Counted from the first letter of the stretch, positions 45,535 through 54,828 are shown. The stretch: DNA of 64,000 nt from Methylobacterium sp. 2A (GCF_009806555.1 NZ_VUOK01000029.1:167441-231440), one strand, 5' to 3'. Made by a program: numbers and translations. The notes: a model not told the origin generated them from the sequence alone.

Positions 45535-45900
45535 GGTTTCGAAAGGGCGAGACCCAGCCCTTTTAAGGTGTTTGGGCTAGCTGCGAAACTCGCAAGTCGT
45601 GGCTCTAACATCCTGAAAGAGCACCGCCTTTTCCCCTCCCCCTTGTGGGGAGGGGCCAGGGGTGGGGGTGGTGCAGGATGAGGCGCAGCGGTGCCGTCTG
45701 CACCACCCCCACCTCCAACTCCTCCCCACAAGGGGGAGGAGAGTGCGCTTGGCCCCTGTCTCGTTGCTGCCGCAAACACCTTAAAAGGGCTGGGGCGAGA
45801 CCTTTCGCGGGTCCAGGGCGGAGTCCTGGTGTCGGGCGAAGCCCGAGTCTCGGGGGCTCCGCCCCCGAACCCCGCCGAAGGGCGGAGCCCTTTGAAAACC
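45535..45900. repeat. Palindromic intergenic repeat, family A copy 5, split by MITE 2
   Basis: Left part GGTTTCGAAAGGGCGAGAC (to 45553) and right part CCTTTCGCGGGTCC... onward (from about 45801) form one family A unit. The MITE at 45554-45793 sits in its terminal hairpin. The right end reads CCGAAGGG-CGGAG-CCCTTTG. Confidence 0.8.
45554..45793. mobile_element. MITE-like element, copy 2 (240 bp, inverted)
   Basis: Same ends (CCAGCCCTTTTAAGG ... CCTTAAAAGGGCTGG) and core as copy 1, in the opposite orientation. Flanked by the 8-bp duplication GGCGAGAC (45546-45553 and 45794-45801). It lies between mucR and the glcD-like gene, whose coding strands converge here. Confidence 0.87.
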
Positions 45901-45904
45901 CGGC

Positions 45905-47338
45905 TCAGGCCGCGAGCCGGCCCTCGAGCGGGAAGACCTTGGCGGGGTTCAGCATCCAGTCCGGATCGAACACCGCCTTGACCCGCATCTGCTGCTCGAG
46001 ATCGACCGGATCGTACTGGAAGCGCATCAGCTCGCGCTTCTCGATGCCGACCCCGTGCTCGCCGGTGAGGCAACCGCCGACCTCGACGCAGAGCTTCAGG
46101 ATCTCGTCGCCCGCTTCCTCGGCCTTCTGCAATTCGCCGGGCCGGTTGATGTCGAACAGGATCAGCGGGTGCAGGTTGCCGTCGCCGGCGTGGAACACGT
46201 TGGCGACGCGCAGGCCCTTCCCGGCGCAGATCGCGCCGATCCGCTCCAGCACCGGGCCGAGCTGGCCGGTGGGGATCGTGCCGTCCATGCAGATGTAGTC
46301 GGAGATCCGGCCCGTCGCGCCGAAGGCCGACTTGCGGCCCTTCCAGATCGCGGCCGATTCCGCCTCCGAGCGGGAGACCCGCACGCTGGTCGGGCGGAAA
46401 TCCTGGGCGATCGTCTCGATCCGCGCCAGCATCGCGTCGCACTCGGCATCCGAGCCCTCGACCTCGATGATCAGCATCGCCTCGGCGTCGCGGGGATAGC
46501 CGGCCTGGGCGAAATCCTCGGTGATCAGGATCGCCTCGCGGTCCATGTACTCGATCGCCACCGGGATGATGCCGGCCGCGATGATCGCGGCGACGCAAGC
46601 GCCCGCATCCTCGACCTTCGAGAAGCCGACCAGCACCGGCCGCGCCCCTTCGGCGGCGCGCAGGATCCGCACGGTCGCCTCGGTGACGATGCCGAGCTGT
46701 CCCTCCGAGCCGCAGACGAGGCCGAGCAGGTCGTAGCCGCCGCTGTCGAGGTGCTGGCCGCCGATCTCGACCACGGTGCCGTCGTTGAGCACCAAGGTGA
46801 CGCCGAGCAGGTTGTTGGTGGTCACGCCGTATTTCAGGCAATGCGCGCCGCCGGAATTCATCGCGATGTTGCCCGCGATCGTGCAGGCGAGCTGGCTCGA
46901 CGGGTCGGGGGCGTAGAAGAAGCCCTCGTGGCTGACCGCCCCCGAGATCGCGAGGTTGGTGATGCCGCTCTGCACCCGGGCGGTGCGGTTGGCGAAGTCC
47001 ATGTCGAGGACCTTGGTCATCTTGCCGACGCCCAGGATGATCGCGTCGGGCTGTGCGATGGCGCCGCCCGCGAGCGAGGTGCCGGCGCCGCGGGGCACGA
47101 CCCGCACGCCGTTCGCATGGCAATAGGCCATCACGGCCGCGACCTCCGCGGTGGTGGAGGGCAGCACCACGGCGAGCGGCATCTGCCGGTAGGCGGTGAG
47201 CCCGTCGGTCTCGAAGGCCCGGCGCTCGTCCTCGCTCACCACCAGCGCCTCCGGCGCCACCAGGGGCGCGAGGCCGGCCAGGATCGCCTCGCGCCGGGCG
47301 AGGATGGCGGGATCGGGTTCGGGGAAGCGGATCGACAT
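45905..47338 (-). CDS. FAD-linked oxidase, GlcD/D-lactate dehydrogenase type
   Basis: 477 residues. The N-terminal FAD-binding type 4 domain carries VVPRGAGTSLAGGA, FFYAPDPSSQLACTIAGNIAMNSGG and CGSEGQLGIVTEAT. The C-terminal cap domain ends with NVFHAGDGNLHPLI and CLTGEHGVGIEKRELM, the residues that shape the 2-hydroxy-acid site. Glycolate oxidase subunit GlcD or a D-lactate/2-hydroxyglutarate dehydrogenase is likely; glcE and glcF are absent nearby. The ATG at 47338 begins the homology. Confidence 0.9.
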   Translation of the reverse strand: MSIRFPEPDPAILARREAILAGLAPLVAPEALVVSEDERRAFETDGLTAYRQMPLAVVLPSTTAEVAAVMAYCHANGVRVVPRGAGTSLAGGAIAQPDAIILGVGKMTKVLDMDFANRTARVQSGITNLAISGAVSHEGFFYAPDPSSQLACTIAGNIAMNSGGAHCLKYGVTTNNLLGVTLVLNDGTVVEIGGQHLDSGGYDLLGLVCGSEGQLGIVTEATVRILRAAEGARPVLVGFSKVEDAGACVAAIIAAGIIPVAIEYMDREAILITEDFAQAGYPRDAEAMLIIEVEGSDAECDAMLARIETIAQDFRPTSVRVSRSEAESAAIWKGRKSAFGATGRISDYICMDGTIPTGQLGPVLERIGAICAGKGLRVANVFHAGDGNLHPLILFDINRPGELQKAEEAGDEILKLCVEVGGCLTGEHGVGIEKRELMRFQYDPVDLEQQMRVKAVFDPDWMLNPAKVFPLEGRLAA

Positions 47339-47530
47339 GGGGCGCGTGCCCTCGTTCTGGGGTGGTTTGGCGCCAGCATGGACCCGTGCGGACGCCGCTT
47401 CAACCGGCGTGCGGCCGAACGATCTGCGGCCCTGTGTCGTCCGTGCGTCACATTTCAACCACGACGGCTGCCTAGCGTCGCCGCAGACGCTTCGCATCGC
47501 CGGCCCGGCGCCGGGTTCAGAACGGAACCG

Positions 47531-48568
47531 ATGAACGCTCCCGCCTCCAGCGCCCTGCGCGACGATCGCCGCAACGACCTCTACGACGCGCCGGCGCCGC
47601 ATCTGGCCACCACCCGGGATCTCGGGATCCGCAGCCTTCAGCTCGGCATCGCGGCCCTTCAGGAGGCGAGCGCGGCGTTCCAGGGGCGGCTCGGCGCAGC
47701 CTTCGAGGAGGCGGTGCAGACGATCCTGCAGAGCAAGGGCCGGGTGATCGTCAGCGGCATCGGCAAGAGCGGCCATGTCGGGCGCAAGATCGCCGCGACG
47801 CTCGCCTCCACCGGCACCCATGCGTTCTTCGTCCACCCGACCGAGGCCAGCCACGGCGATCTCGGCATGATCGCCCGGGACGACGTGATCGTCGCCCTGT
47901 CGTGGTCCGGCGAGACGGCGGAACTCTCCGATCTCGTGGGCTTCAGCCGGCGGTTCTCGATTCCCCTCGTCGCCATCACCCGCAACGGCGAGAGCACGCT
48001 CGGCCGCGCCGCCGACGTGCTGCTGGAACTGCCCCGTGTGCGGGAATCCTGCCCGCACGACCTCGCGCCGACCTCCTCCAGCCTGATCCAGCTGGCCTTG
48101 GGCGATGCCCTGGCGGTGGCGCTGGTCGAGCGGCGCGGCTTCACCTCGGCGCGGTTCCACACGCTCCATCCCGGCGGGACGCTGGCGGCCCGGCTCAAGA
48201 CCGTGCAGCAGGTGATGCACGGGCCGCAGGACATGCCGCTCGTGCACGAGACCGCGCTGATGTCCGAGGTGCTGATCGAGATCGCGGCCCGGCGCTACGG
48301 CTGCGTCGGCGTCACCGACGGGGCCGGGCGGCTCGTCGGCATCGTCACGGACGGCGACCTGCGCCGCCACATGGGCCCGGCGCTCCTCGACACGCCGGTC
48401 TCGGCGGTGATGACCCGCGATCCCGTCACCGTGGAGCCGCACAAGCTCGCCCAGGCCGCCCTGGAGCTGATGAACCGGCGGCTGATCACCGCGGTCTTCG
48501 CGGTCACGGACGGGCGACCGGTGGGGATCGTCCACGTCCACGATCTGCTGCGCGCCGGCATCGCCTGA
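47531..48568 (+). CDS. kdsD: Arabinose-5-phosphate isomerase KdsD/GutQ family
   Basis: 345 residues. SIS sugar-isomerase domain (VIVSGIGKSGHVGRKIAATLASTGT near residue 72 in outline, later ALSWSGETAEL and AITRN), then two CBS domains (about 220-340; GIVTDGDLRR and IVHVHDLLRAG). It interconverts ribulose 5-phosphate and arabinose 5-phosphate, the first Kdo step for lipopolysaccharide. The N-terminal 25 residues are an unusual tail. It is divergent from glcD, with a 190-bp gap. Confidence 0.92.
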   Translation: MNAPASSALRDDRRNDLYDAPAPHLATTRDLGIRSLQLGIAALQEASAAFQGRLGAAFEEAVQTILQSKGRVIVSGIGKSGHVGRKIAATLASTGTHAFFVHPTEASHGDLGMIARDDVIVALSWSGETAELSDLVGFSRRFSIPLVAITRNGESTLGRAADVLLELPRVRESCPHDLAPTSSSLIQLALGDALAVALVERRGFTSARFHTLHPGGTLAARLKTVQQVMHGPQDMPLVHETALMSEVLIEIAARRYGCVGVTDGAGRLVGIVTDGDLRRHMGPALLDTPVSAVMTRDPVTVEPHKLAQAALELMNRRLITAVFAVTDGRPVGIVHVHDLLRAGIA

Positions 48569-48625
48569 TCGGCCGGGATCCGATCGAGGGCTTCTGTCGG
48601 GATCGCTTCATGCCAAACTCTTGGT

Positions 48626-49384
48626 ATGTCGCTGCGCATCGTTAACCGTCCGCTCCCCGGCTGGGGCATGACCTACGGGCCGCCGGGCGATGGTCCGTTC
48701 CCCACCGTGATGGTGCTGCACGGTTCCGAAGGCGCTTGGTCCGGCTACAGCTACCTCACCGCCGCGATCCTGGCCGCCCACGGTTTCTTGGCCTTTCCGC
48801 TCGGCTATTCACGGGGCGGGAACCTCTGGAATGCCGGCGCGATCGTCGAGGTGCCTCTGGATCGCACGGTCGAGGCGCTCGGCGTCCTGCGGGCCCTGCC
48901 GATCGCCGGACAAGTCGGCCTCTACGGTGTCTCCCGTGGCGCCGAGCACGCCCTGCTGGTCACGTCACTGATGGCGCGGGACGACATGTCCGGTCTGCCC
49001 GACGCCGTGGCGGTTCACGCCGCCCCGGATGTCATCTGCGGCGCCTTCGTGGGCGCGGAATGGCGTGATGCGGGCGATCCGGGCTGGCAAGCCTGGGATC
49101 CGGCCCGAAGGGCCTGGACGTGGCGCGGCACGTCGGTCGGGTTGCTCCCCACCACGCCAATCGAGATCGAGCGCTACCGCGGTCCCTTGTACCTGAGCCA
49201 TGGTTTGCGGGACGAGATATGGTCGGCCGCAATGACGATGCGTCTCCGGGACCGGCTGCACCGGCATGGGCTCGATCCCGAAGTCCATCTTCTCGCGGAT
49301 CAGGGGCACATGCCCGAGGGAGAGGATGAGAACGCTCACTACCGCCGGCTGATCGCGTTCCTGCACCGGGCCTTGGTCGTCTGA
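48626..49384 (+). CDS. Alpha/beta hydrolase (BAAT/acyl-CoA thioester hydrolase-like)
   Basis: 252 residues. Nucleophile elbow GLYGVSRGAEHALL (about residue 97), an oxyanion region VMVLHGSEGAWSG near 29, and the catalytic histidine in LADQGHMPEGED near 228; the acid is probably in HGLRDEIW. The pattern resembles the C-terminal BAAT/thioesterase domain and dienelactone-hydrolase-like enzymes. Substrate unknown. It starts 58 bp after kdsD. Confidence 0.78.
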   Translation: MSLRIVNRPLPGWGMTYGPPGDGPFPTVMVLHGSEGAWSGYSYLTAAILAAHGFLAFPLGYSRGGNLWNAGAIVEVPLDRTVEALGVLRALPIAGQVGLYGVSRGAEHALLVTSLMARDDMSGLPDAVAVHAAPDVICGAFVGAEWRDAGDPGWQAWDPARRAWTWRGTSVGLLPTTPIEIERYRGPLYLSHGLRDEIWSAAMTMRLRDRLHRHGLDPEVHLLADQGHMPEGEDENAHYRRLIAFLHRALVV

Positions 49385-49473
49385 GACGGCTCCGATCTCA
49401 GAAGGTCGCGATCGTCTGCCGGCACCAAGCGCAGCCCGAGCGGCCAGGGCAGAGCCTGCACTCGGGGCACGCC

Positions 49474-50232
49474 CTAAAGCCGCGCCAGCAGCTCCGCCTT
49501 CTTGTCGGAAAATTCCCGGTCGGTGAGCACGCCCCGGGCGTGCAGATCGGCCAGCCGTTCGATGGTCGCGAGCACGTCGACGGGCGGCGCATTCTCCGGC
49601 GCGGGCGTCGGTGTCGGAGCCTGTGCCGGATCGGCCTGCCGCGGGGCGGCGGCCTCCGCCTCGATACGGCGCAGCCGCGCGAGATCGACGGCTCCCGCCG
49701 GCCCGGTGAAGCCCAGGCTGCCGTTCGATTGCGAGACCCCGGTGATGCGGTGCTCGGCCGTGTCGTAGAGCGCCACGCCCGACCCCGACTCGACCGCGAG
49801 CCGCCGGCTCTCCGGGAAATAGGCGTAGCGCATCCCGTTCTGCGAGCCGGTGCTCGCCGGCGATCCGAGATCCGCCGGCCACCATTCGCCGCCGCCGCGC
49901 CGCTCCGCGGGGGCCGTCTCCGAGAAGCCGCTCACCGGCAGCGTGGCGGCGAGTTCGGTGCAGAGGGCGTCGACCCGCGCCTTCAGCGCATTGTCGAACA
50001 TCCGGCCGATCATCACCATGCCGCCCGAGAACCACTGGCCCATCCCGCCGAGGTCGGGATGGTCGAACTGCGCCATGGTGCCGTGGCCGCACTCCAGCGC
50101 CCGTACGAGGTGGCGCACCGCGTCGAGGCTGACCCCGTGCCGATCCGCGACGCTCTGCAGGCCCGAGGCATGGTCGAACCGTCCGTCGTCGAGGAACGCG
50201 GCGGCCGTGGCGCCGCTATCGGACGAACCCAT
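49474..50232 (-). CDS. SHOCT-domain protein
   Basis: 252 residues. The first 100 residues contain GGMGQWFSGGMVMIGRMFDNALKARVDALC; the middle is strand-rich; a proline/alanine linker (about 190-220) leads to a C-terminal SHOCT domain ERLADLHARGVLTDREFSDKKAELLARL. SHOCT is a short helical oligomerisation or targeting module. No membrane segment is certain. Function unknown. The gene is convergent with the hydrolase at 48626. Confidence 0.7.
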   Translation of the reverse strand: MGSSDSGATAAAFLDDGRFDHASGLQSVADRHGVSLDAVRHLVRALECGHGTMAQFDHPDLGGMGQWFSGGMVMIGRMFDNALKARVDALCTELAATLPVSGFSETAPAERRGGGEWWPADLGSPASTGSQNGMRYAYFPESRRLAVESGSGVALYDTAEHRITGVSQSNGSLGFTGPAGAVDLARLRRIEAEAAAPRQADPAQAPTPTPAPENAPPVDVLATIERLADLHARGVLTDREFSDKKAELLARL

Positions 50233-50343
50233 GAGCCAGCTCCTGAATGGTGCAGGGCGGATGGGATGGACCCGGGCCCGCGACGGTTTTGCGATGCGGA
50301 CACAATCCGCAGGCGAAGCCGCCGGTTCCGGTTCCGGTTCGCC

Positions 50344-50943
50344 TCAGTCCGCGGCGGCCGGGAACGGGCCCGCGATGGTGAAGTCGGTGATCGGACGGCG
50401 GCCGTTCGGGGTCTCGCGCGGCCGCTGCTCCTCGGTGAGATCGGCCTCGGGCGTCTTGCGGCCGACCGCGAAGGCGGCCTCGATCCGGTGGTTCTCGGGC
50501 AGGCGCAGCACCTCGGGCGCGCGGACATGGTCGAAGCCCACCATACCGTGGGCATGCCAGCCCTGGTGGACCGCCTGGAGCTGGAACGCCAGGGAGGCGG
50601 TGCCGGCGTCGAAGGAATGGCTGTAGGAGGGCTTCAGCTCGTCGCCCACCTTCATGAGCCCGTTCGAGACCAGGAACACGATCGCGCCGGTGCCCGAGAC
50701 CCATTTCTGATTGCCGGGTACGAGCAGGCCGAAGAAGGTGTCCCAATGGGCGTCGCCCCGCAGCGCATAGAGGAAGCGCCAGGGCTGCGAATTGTACGCC
50801 GAGGGCGACCAGCGCGCCGCCTCGATCATCCGCATCAGCTCGGATTCGGGCACGGCCTCGCCCGTGAAGGCGCGGGGCGAGTGCCGCTTCACGAAGACCG
50901 GATCGATGGCGTGGTCGGCGCGGCGGGGCGGGGGCAGGCTCAA
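50344..50943 (-). CDS. Nitroreductase-family flavoprotein
   Basis: 199 residues, FMN-dependent. The start FVKRHSPRAFTGEAVPESELMRMIEAARWSPSAYNSQPWRF (outline, residues 17-57) is the standard FMN-binding opening, and AVGRKTPE near 168 closes the second flavin contact. Likely dimeric NAD(P)H-dependent reductase of unknown substrate. The size is at the short end for the family. Confidence 0.85.
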   Translation of the reverse strand: MSLPPPRRADHAIDPVFVKRHSPRAFTGEAVPESELMRMIEAARWSPSAYNSQPWRFLYALRGDAHWDTFFGLLVPGNQKWVSGTGAIVFLVSNGLMKVGDELKPSYSHSFDAGTASLAFQLQAVHQGWHAHGMVGFDHVRAPEVLRLPENHRIEAAFAVGRKTPEADLTEEQRPRETPNGRRPITDFTIAGPFPAAAD

Positions 50944-51075
50944 GGGATTCGTCTCCGGAGGGCGGGGCGCCCGGGTCGCCGAGCTTGCCCGAAAGGGTCA
51001 GCCGGAGGCAAACTCGGGATCGGAGCATCCGCCAAGAAAGTAGCGAACGATTCGGTCTCCGGGTACGCTCCGCGC

Positions 51076-51789
51076 GTGACATCGCGTACGCCCAACACCG
51101 CCATCGAGGCGCCCGCACTGGGGATCGGTTTCTACACCGCCCCCGAGGCCGCGCGGCTCCTGCGCATGCCGGCCCGCACGATCAACCGCTGGCTCGGTGG
51201 CTACGCCTTCACCGCCGACGGCCACCAGCGTCGAATGCCGCCGCTCTGGACGCCGGAATTGCCGGCGAACGACCAGCATCTGGAACTCGGATTCCGCGAC
51301 CTGATCGAGCTGCGTTTCGTCCAGGCCTTCGTGCGCGAACAGGTCGACCTGCGCGTGATCCGGCGCTGTCTCGAGACAGCCCGCGAAGCCGTGCAGGATC
51401 CGCGCCCGTTCTCGACGCGCCGGTTCAAGACGGATGGCCGCACGATCTTCCTGGAAAGCCTCAAGGCGGATGGCGAGAGCGAGGTGATCGACCTGACGCG
51501 CGGCCAGTATGTCATCCGCGCCGTGATCGAGCAGACCTTCCGCGATCTCGACATCGAGGGCGACGTCGTAACCCGCTGGCGTCCGTTCCAGGGGCGGGAC
51601 ACGATCGTCATCGATCCGCGTCGCGCCTTCGGCCAGCCGATCGCCGCCGGTACTGGCGTGCCCACCGTGGCCCTCGCCGATGCCGTCAGGGCTGAGGGGA
51701 CCGTCGAGCGTGTCGCACGCCTCTATGAGATCCCCGTGGCCGTGGTCCGGGACGCCATGCGGTTCGAAGCCTCGCTCCAGGCCGCGTGA
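51076..51789 (+). CDS. DUF433-containing VapB45-like antitoxin
   Basis: 237 residues. N-terminal winged-helix-like part with TAPEAARLLRMPARTINRWL (about 20-40); the centre includes LELGFRDLIELRFVQAFVREQVDLRVIRRCLETAREA; the C-terminal DUF433 domain reads GQPIAAGTGVPTVALADAVRAEGTVERVARLYEIPVAVVRDAMRFE. This matches the large antitoxins paired with PIN-like VapC45 proteins. Start is the GTG at 51076. The stop overlaps the toxin GTG as GTGA. Confidence 0.8.
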   Translation: MTSRTPNTAIEAPALGIGFYTAPEAARLLRMPARTINRWLGGYAFTADGHQRRMPPLWTPELPANDQHLELGFRDLIELRFVQAFVREQVDLRVIRRCLETAREAVQDPRPFSTRRFKTDGRTIFLESLKADGESEVIDLTRGQYVIRAVIEQTFRDLDIEGDVVTRWRPFQGRDTIVIDPRRAFGQPIAAGTGVPTVALADAVRAEGTVERVARLYEIPVAVVRDAMRFEASLQAA

Positions 51790-52178
51790 AGGTTATCGTC
51801 GACGAGAATCTTCCGCCTGCCCTGGCCCGGGCCCTGGCGGCTCTCTTCGCGGGCGACCACGACATCCTTCACATCCGGGATCGCTACGGGCCCGGCGTGA
51901 CCGACCTGCAGTGGATCTCCGAACTGAGCCGCGAGGGCAGCTGGGTGGTGATCTCAGGTGATCGCCGCATTCGCAGGAACAATGCGGAATTCAACGCCTT
52001 CCGCGCCTCGCGCCTGATCGGGTTCTTCCTCTCGGCAGGGCTCTACAAGGCGCCCCTCGTCAAGCAGGCGGAGCGCATCCTGGCCCTCTGGAGCGGCATC
52101 GAAGCCTTCGCCGGGCGAGCCCGACCGGGATCGATGTTCGAGCTGCCTCTGACCAGCACGCGGATCGGGACCCTGTAG
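51786..52178 (+). CDS. PIN-like VapC45-type toxin
   Basis: 130 residues. It starts with VIVDENLPPALARALAAL, the acidic first strand of a PIN-like nuclease, followed by RDRYGPGVTDLQWISELSREGSWVVISGDRRIRRN with further acidic/basic active residues. Members are presumed metal-dependent RNases blocked by the DUF433 antitoxin. Start is a GTG within a 4-bp overlap, so it is made coupled with the antitoxin. Confidence 0.82.
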   Translation: MKVIVDENLPPALARALAALFAGDHDILHIRDRYGPGVTDLQWISELSREGSWVVISGDRRIRRNNAEFNAFRASRLIGFFLSAGLYKAPLVKQAERILALWSGIEAFAGRARPGSMFELPLTSTRIGTL

Positions 52179-52203
52179 ATCCCGCCCGCCTGCCAATCGC
52201 GCT

Positions 52204-53271
52204 TCACGCCACGCTGCGCTCGATCTCCTCCTCGTCGCAGATCACGCCGGCATTGCCCTCGAACTCGGCCGCGAGGTCCACGGGGGCGTGGGTCGGCGCC
52301 GGGGAGACCCGGTCGCGGGCGAAGGTCGCCAGGAACAGGCGCATGACGTGGCGCACGCCCGCGTCGTTGATGGTGCGCTGGTCCTCGTTGTAGTAGCGCC
52401 CGGCATTCACGTTGCTCGTGACGATGTCGTAGGCGGGGAAATAGACCGCCCGCGGGTCGCCGCGGCCCACCACCTCGCCGGCCGCCACCCGCAGCACCGA
52501 CTTGGAGTAGCTGTTCGACTCCATCACGTGCCGGTCCATGTAGGTGGCGATCATCGGCACCGGCGAGACCGTGAAGATCACCCGCGCCTTCGGGTTCACG
52601 CTCCAGAGCCGGTCGAGGAAGCCGTTCAGGTCGCCGAGAACCTCGGCCGCACCGGCATTCACGCATTCGTAGAGCGCGGGGTCGAAGGTGCCGCCCGCGA
52701 CGCCGGGGGCCAGCGGCAGCGCCGCGCCGTCGGCCCGCCAGCGCCAGCCCTCGGTGAGGCCGAGCGTCAGCACGAACACGTCGAGCGTCTCGAACAGGCG
52801 GCGCACCTCGGCGAGATGCGCGTCGCGGGCGGCCACCACCTCGGCCTCGCTCGCAAAACCCGCCGGCTCGACCGTGGGGCGGAACGGGTCGACGTAGCGG
52901 CCGTCGTCGCGCAGCCACGCCTTCAGCTCCGGCTCGAATGTTCCGTAGGCCCGGTCGAACAGCTGCACGAACTGGCGCGTGTAGTAGAGATTGCCGTATC
53001 GCGCCGAGAAGGTGCCGAACTGGCGGGCATTGGCCTCCTCGGCGCTCATGCCGGGGGGCGGCGGCTCGGTCAGGTAATAGTTGAATCCGGCGCCGCGCAC
53101 CGCCTCGGCCACGCGTTGCGCGAAGCAGGAGCCGCCGGTGGCGACCTTGTCGGTCGGCGCGATCACGAACGTGTCCTTCGGGTGCGGATTGACCGCGAAG
53201 GGCGGCACGTTGGTCACGACCTTGCGCCAGAATCGCTCGGCCGGTAGACCCGTATACGGATTCAACGCCAT
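52204..53271 (-). CDS. GSCFA-domain protein
   Basis: 355 residues. The name-giving motif ATGGSCFAQRVAEA is at about residues 44-57; later VLTLGLTEGWR, IFTVSPVPMIATY and a DAGVRHVMR region follow the SGNH-like hydrolase pattern of GSCFA proteins. They are thought to modify surface polysaccharides or glycans. The ATG at 53271 starts MALNPYTGLPAERFWRK. The gene is divergent from the WcbI-like gene, with a 72-bp shared promoter gap. Confidence 0.82.
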   Translation of the reverse strand: MALNPYTGLPAERFWRKVVTNVPPFAVNPHPKDTFVIAPTDKVATGGSCFAQRVAEAVRGAGFNYYLTEPPPPGMSAEEANARQFGTFSARYGNLYYTRQFVQLFDRAYGTFEPELKAWLRDDGRYVDPFRPTVEPAGFASEAEVVAARDAHLAEVRRLFETLDVFVLTLGLTEGWRWRADGAALPLAPGVAGGTFDPALYECVNAGAAEVLGDLNGFLDRLWSVNPKARVIFTVSPVPMIATYMDRHVMESNSYSKSVLRVAAGEVVGRGDPRAVYFPAYDIVTSNVNAGRYYNEDQRTINDAGVRHVMRLFLATFARDRVSPAPTHAPVDLAAEFEGNAGVICDEEEIERSVA

Positions 53272-53343
53272 CTTCGAACCCTCTTCCTCACGACGGCGAC
53301 GGCCCTCGGGACCGCTGAACCGTCCGCTGACACGGCACGCGAC

Positions 53344-54393
53344 GTGGCCCTGAACGACCTGCCCCGGCGCGCCCGCAGCGCGTTCACGCTCTCGACGCCC
53401 AGTTGGCCCCCCACCTGGGCGACACCATGGCGGAACCGCGCCCGCGCCGCTACCGGCCGCGACGGACCGAGCATCGCGGTCCTGGGCAATTGCCAGGCCC
53501 GCGGCGTCGCCCGGGCGATGCGCCTGCTCGCCCCGAGGAGCCCCGTGCGCTACCTGCCCATGGGCTCGCTGAAGCGCGACCACGGCCATATCGACGGCCT
53601 CGTCCGCACGTTGCTCGCCCACGACCACGTCTTCTCGCAGACCTTCCCGGCCGGGCTGATCCCGGGGGGCGACGCCGCAACCCTGCGCGCCGCCGATCCC
53701 CGGCTCAGGCTCTTCCCGTCGATCGTGTTCTCGGCCTTCCATCCCGACATGGTCTATGCCGGACAGGCCTCGGACCTCGCCGCACTGAAGCTCGCGCCCT
53801 CGCCGATGGGGCAGTACCATTCGGCGATCGTGCTGGCCGCCCACCGGCTCGGGCTCGCGCCTGACCACACCGCCGGCCTGTTCCGCGAGGATGTGTTCCG
53901 GCGCCTCGGCTATCTCGATCATTGGGATCCGGCGGTGCGCGAACTCGTCGGCGCGGCCGAGGCCCTGGGCTTCGGCCTGGAGCGCGAGCTGACCCGCTGG
54001 GCGCGCCGCGGCGCCTTCATGCACCTGATGAACCATCCGAAGGCGCACGTCGTCGGCGACATCGCCCGGCGCCTGCTCGTGGAGAGCGGGATCACCCCGG
54101 AGCCGGTGGAGATCGAGGATTATCTCGGCGACGAGCTGACCCAGGACGTGATCTGGCCGATCTACCCGGCCGTCGCCGAGCAGTTCGGGCTGACCGGATC
54201 GTACCTGTTCAAGGCCAAGGCGTCGAAGTCCAAGGCTCTCGGCGAGGATTTCCCGGTGCTCTACGACCTGCCGGGCTTCATCGCGGCGAGCTTTTCGATC
54301 TACGACGCCCTGCCGGCCGGCGACCTCACCTGTCCGCGGGTGGAATCCTGGCTCGCGGCGCTGGAGATCGTGGCTCTGTTCCGGGCCGGCTGA
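53344..54393 (+). CDS. WcbI-family polysaccharide-modifying protein
   Basis: 349 residues. SIAVLGNCQARGVARAM at about residues 43-59 is the WcbI signature, and later MGSLKRDHGHID and FPSIVFSAFHPDMVY fit the family, which is implicated in capsule biosynthesis as a putative acyltransferase. No signal peptide is clear. Start is GTG at 53344. It forms a divergent pair with the GSCFA gene. Confidence 0.82.
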   Translation: MALNDLPRRARSAFTLSTPSWPPTWATPWRNRARAATGRDGPSIAVLGNCQARGVARAMRLLAPRSPVRYLPMGSLKRDHGHIDGLVRTLLAHDHVFSQTFPAGLIPGGDAATLRAADPRLRLFPSIVFSAFHPDMVYAGQASDLAALKLAPSPMGQYHSAIVLAAHRLGLAPDHTAGLFREDVFRRLGYLDHWDPAVRELVGAAEALGFGLERELTRWARRGAFMHLMNHPKAHVVGDIARRLLVESGITPEPVEIEDYLGDELTQDVIWPIYPAVAEQFGLTGSYLFKAKASKSKALGEDFPVLYDLPGFIAASFSIYDALPAGDLTCPRVESWLAALEIVALFRAG

Positions 54394-54399
54394 ACCGGC

Positions 54400-54804
54400 T
54401 CAGCCGGCGGCGCAGAGCTGTGCGCCGAGATGCGCTTCACCCAGTCCTTCGACCATCATCCGCACCAGCCGGTCGACCTCCTGCACCTGGAACGGCTTGC
54501 GCAGAAACAGGCTGCCGGGCACGCCGCTGCGGCCCATCGTGTCGGTCGAGGTGTAGACCACCGGCCGGTCGGGATGGAGCGCCCGGAAGGCGTGGGCCAC
54601 CGTCCAGCCGTCGATCAGCCCGGGCAGGTGGATGTCGGTGAACAGCCAGTCGATGGCCGCGCCGCGCGCGCGCAGGAGCGTCAGCGCCGCCTCGCCGGTG
54701 GAGGCCTCGATCACCCGGATGCCCTGCGTCTCGCACAGGCTCGCGATGATTTCGAGGAGCAGATAGCTGTCCTCGACGATGAGGACGCTCTGGGCGGGGC
54801 GCAT
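54400..54804 (-). CDS. Single-domain response regulator
   Basis: 134 residues, a lone CheY-like receiver. Acidic pocket VEDS (about residues 10-13), phospho-acceptor aspartate in FTDIHLPG (about 57), a threonine/serine at YTSTDTM and the conserved lysine in FLRKPFQ. No output domain, so it likely relays phosphate or inhibits a histidine kinase; no kinase is near. It is convergent with the WcbI gene, ending 6 bp after it. Confidence 0.9.
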   Translation of the reverse strand: MRPAQSVLIVEDSYLLLEIIASLCETQGIRVIEASTGEAALTLLRARGAAIDWLFTDIHLPGLIDGWTVAHAFRALHPDRPVVYTSTDTMGRSGVPGSLFLRKPFQVQEVDRLVRMMVEGLGEAHLGAQLCAAG

Positions 54805-54828
54805 GGCGGGCTGTCCGGTGTTCGGCCC

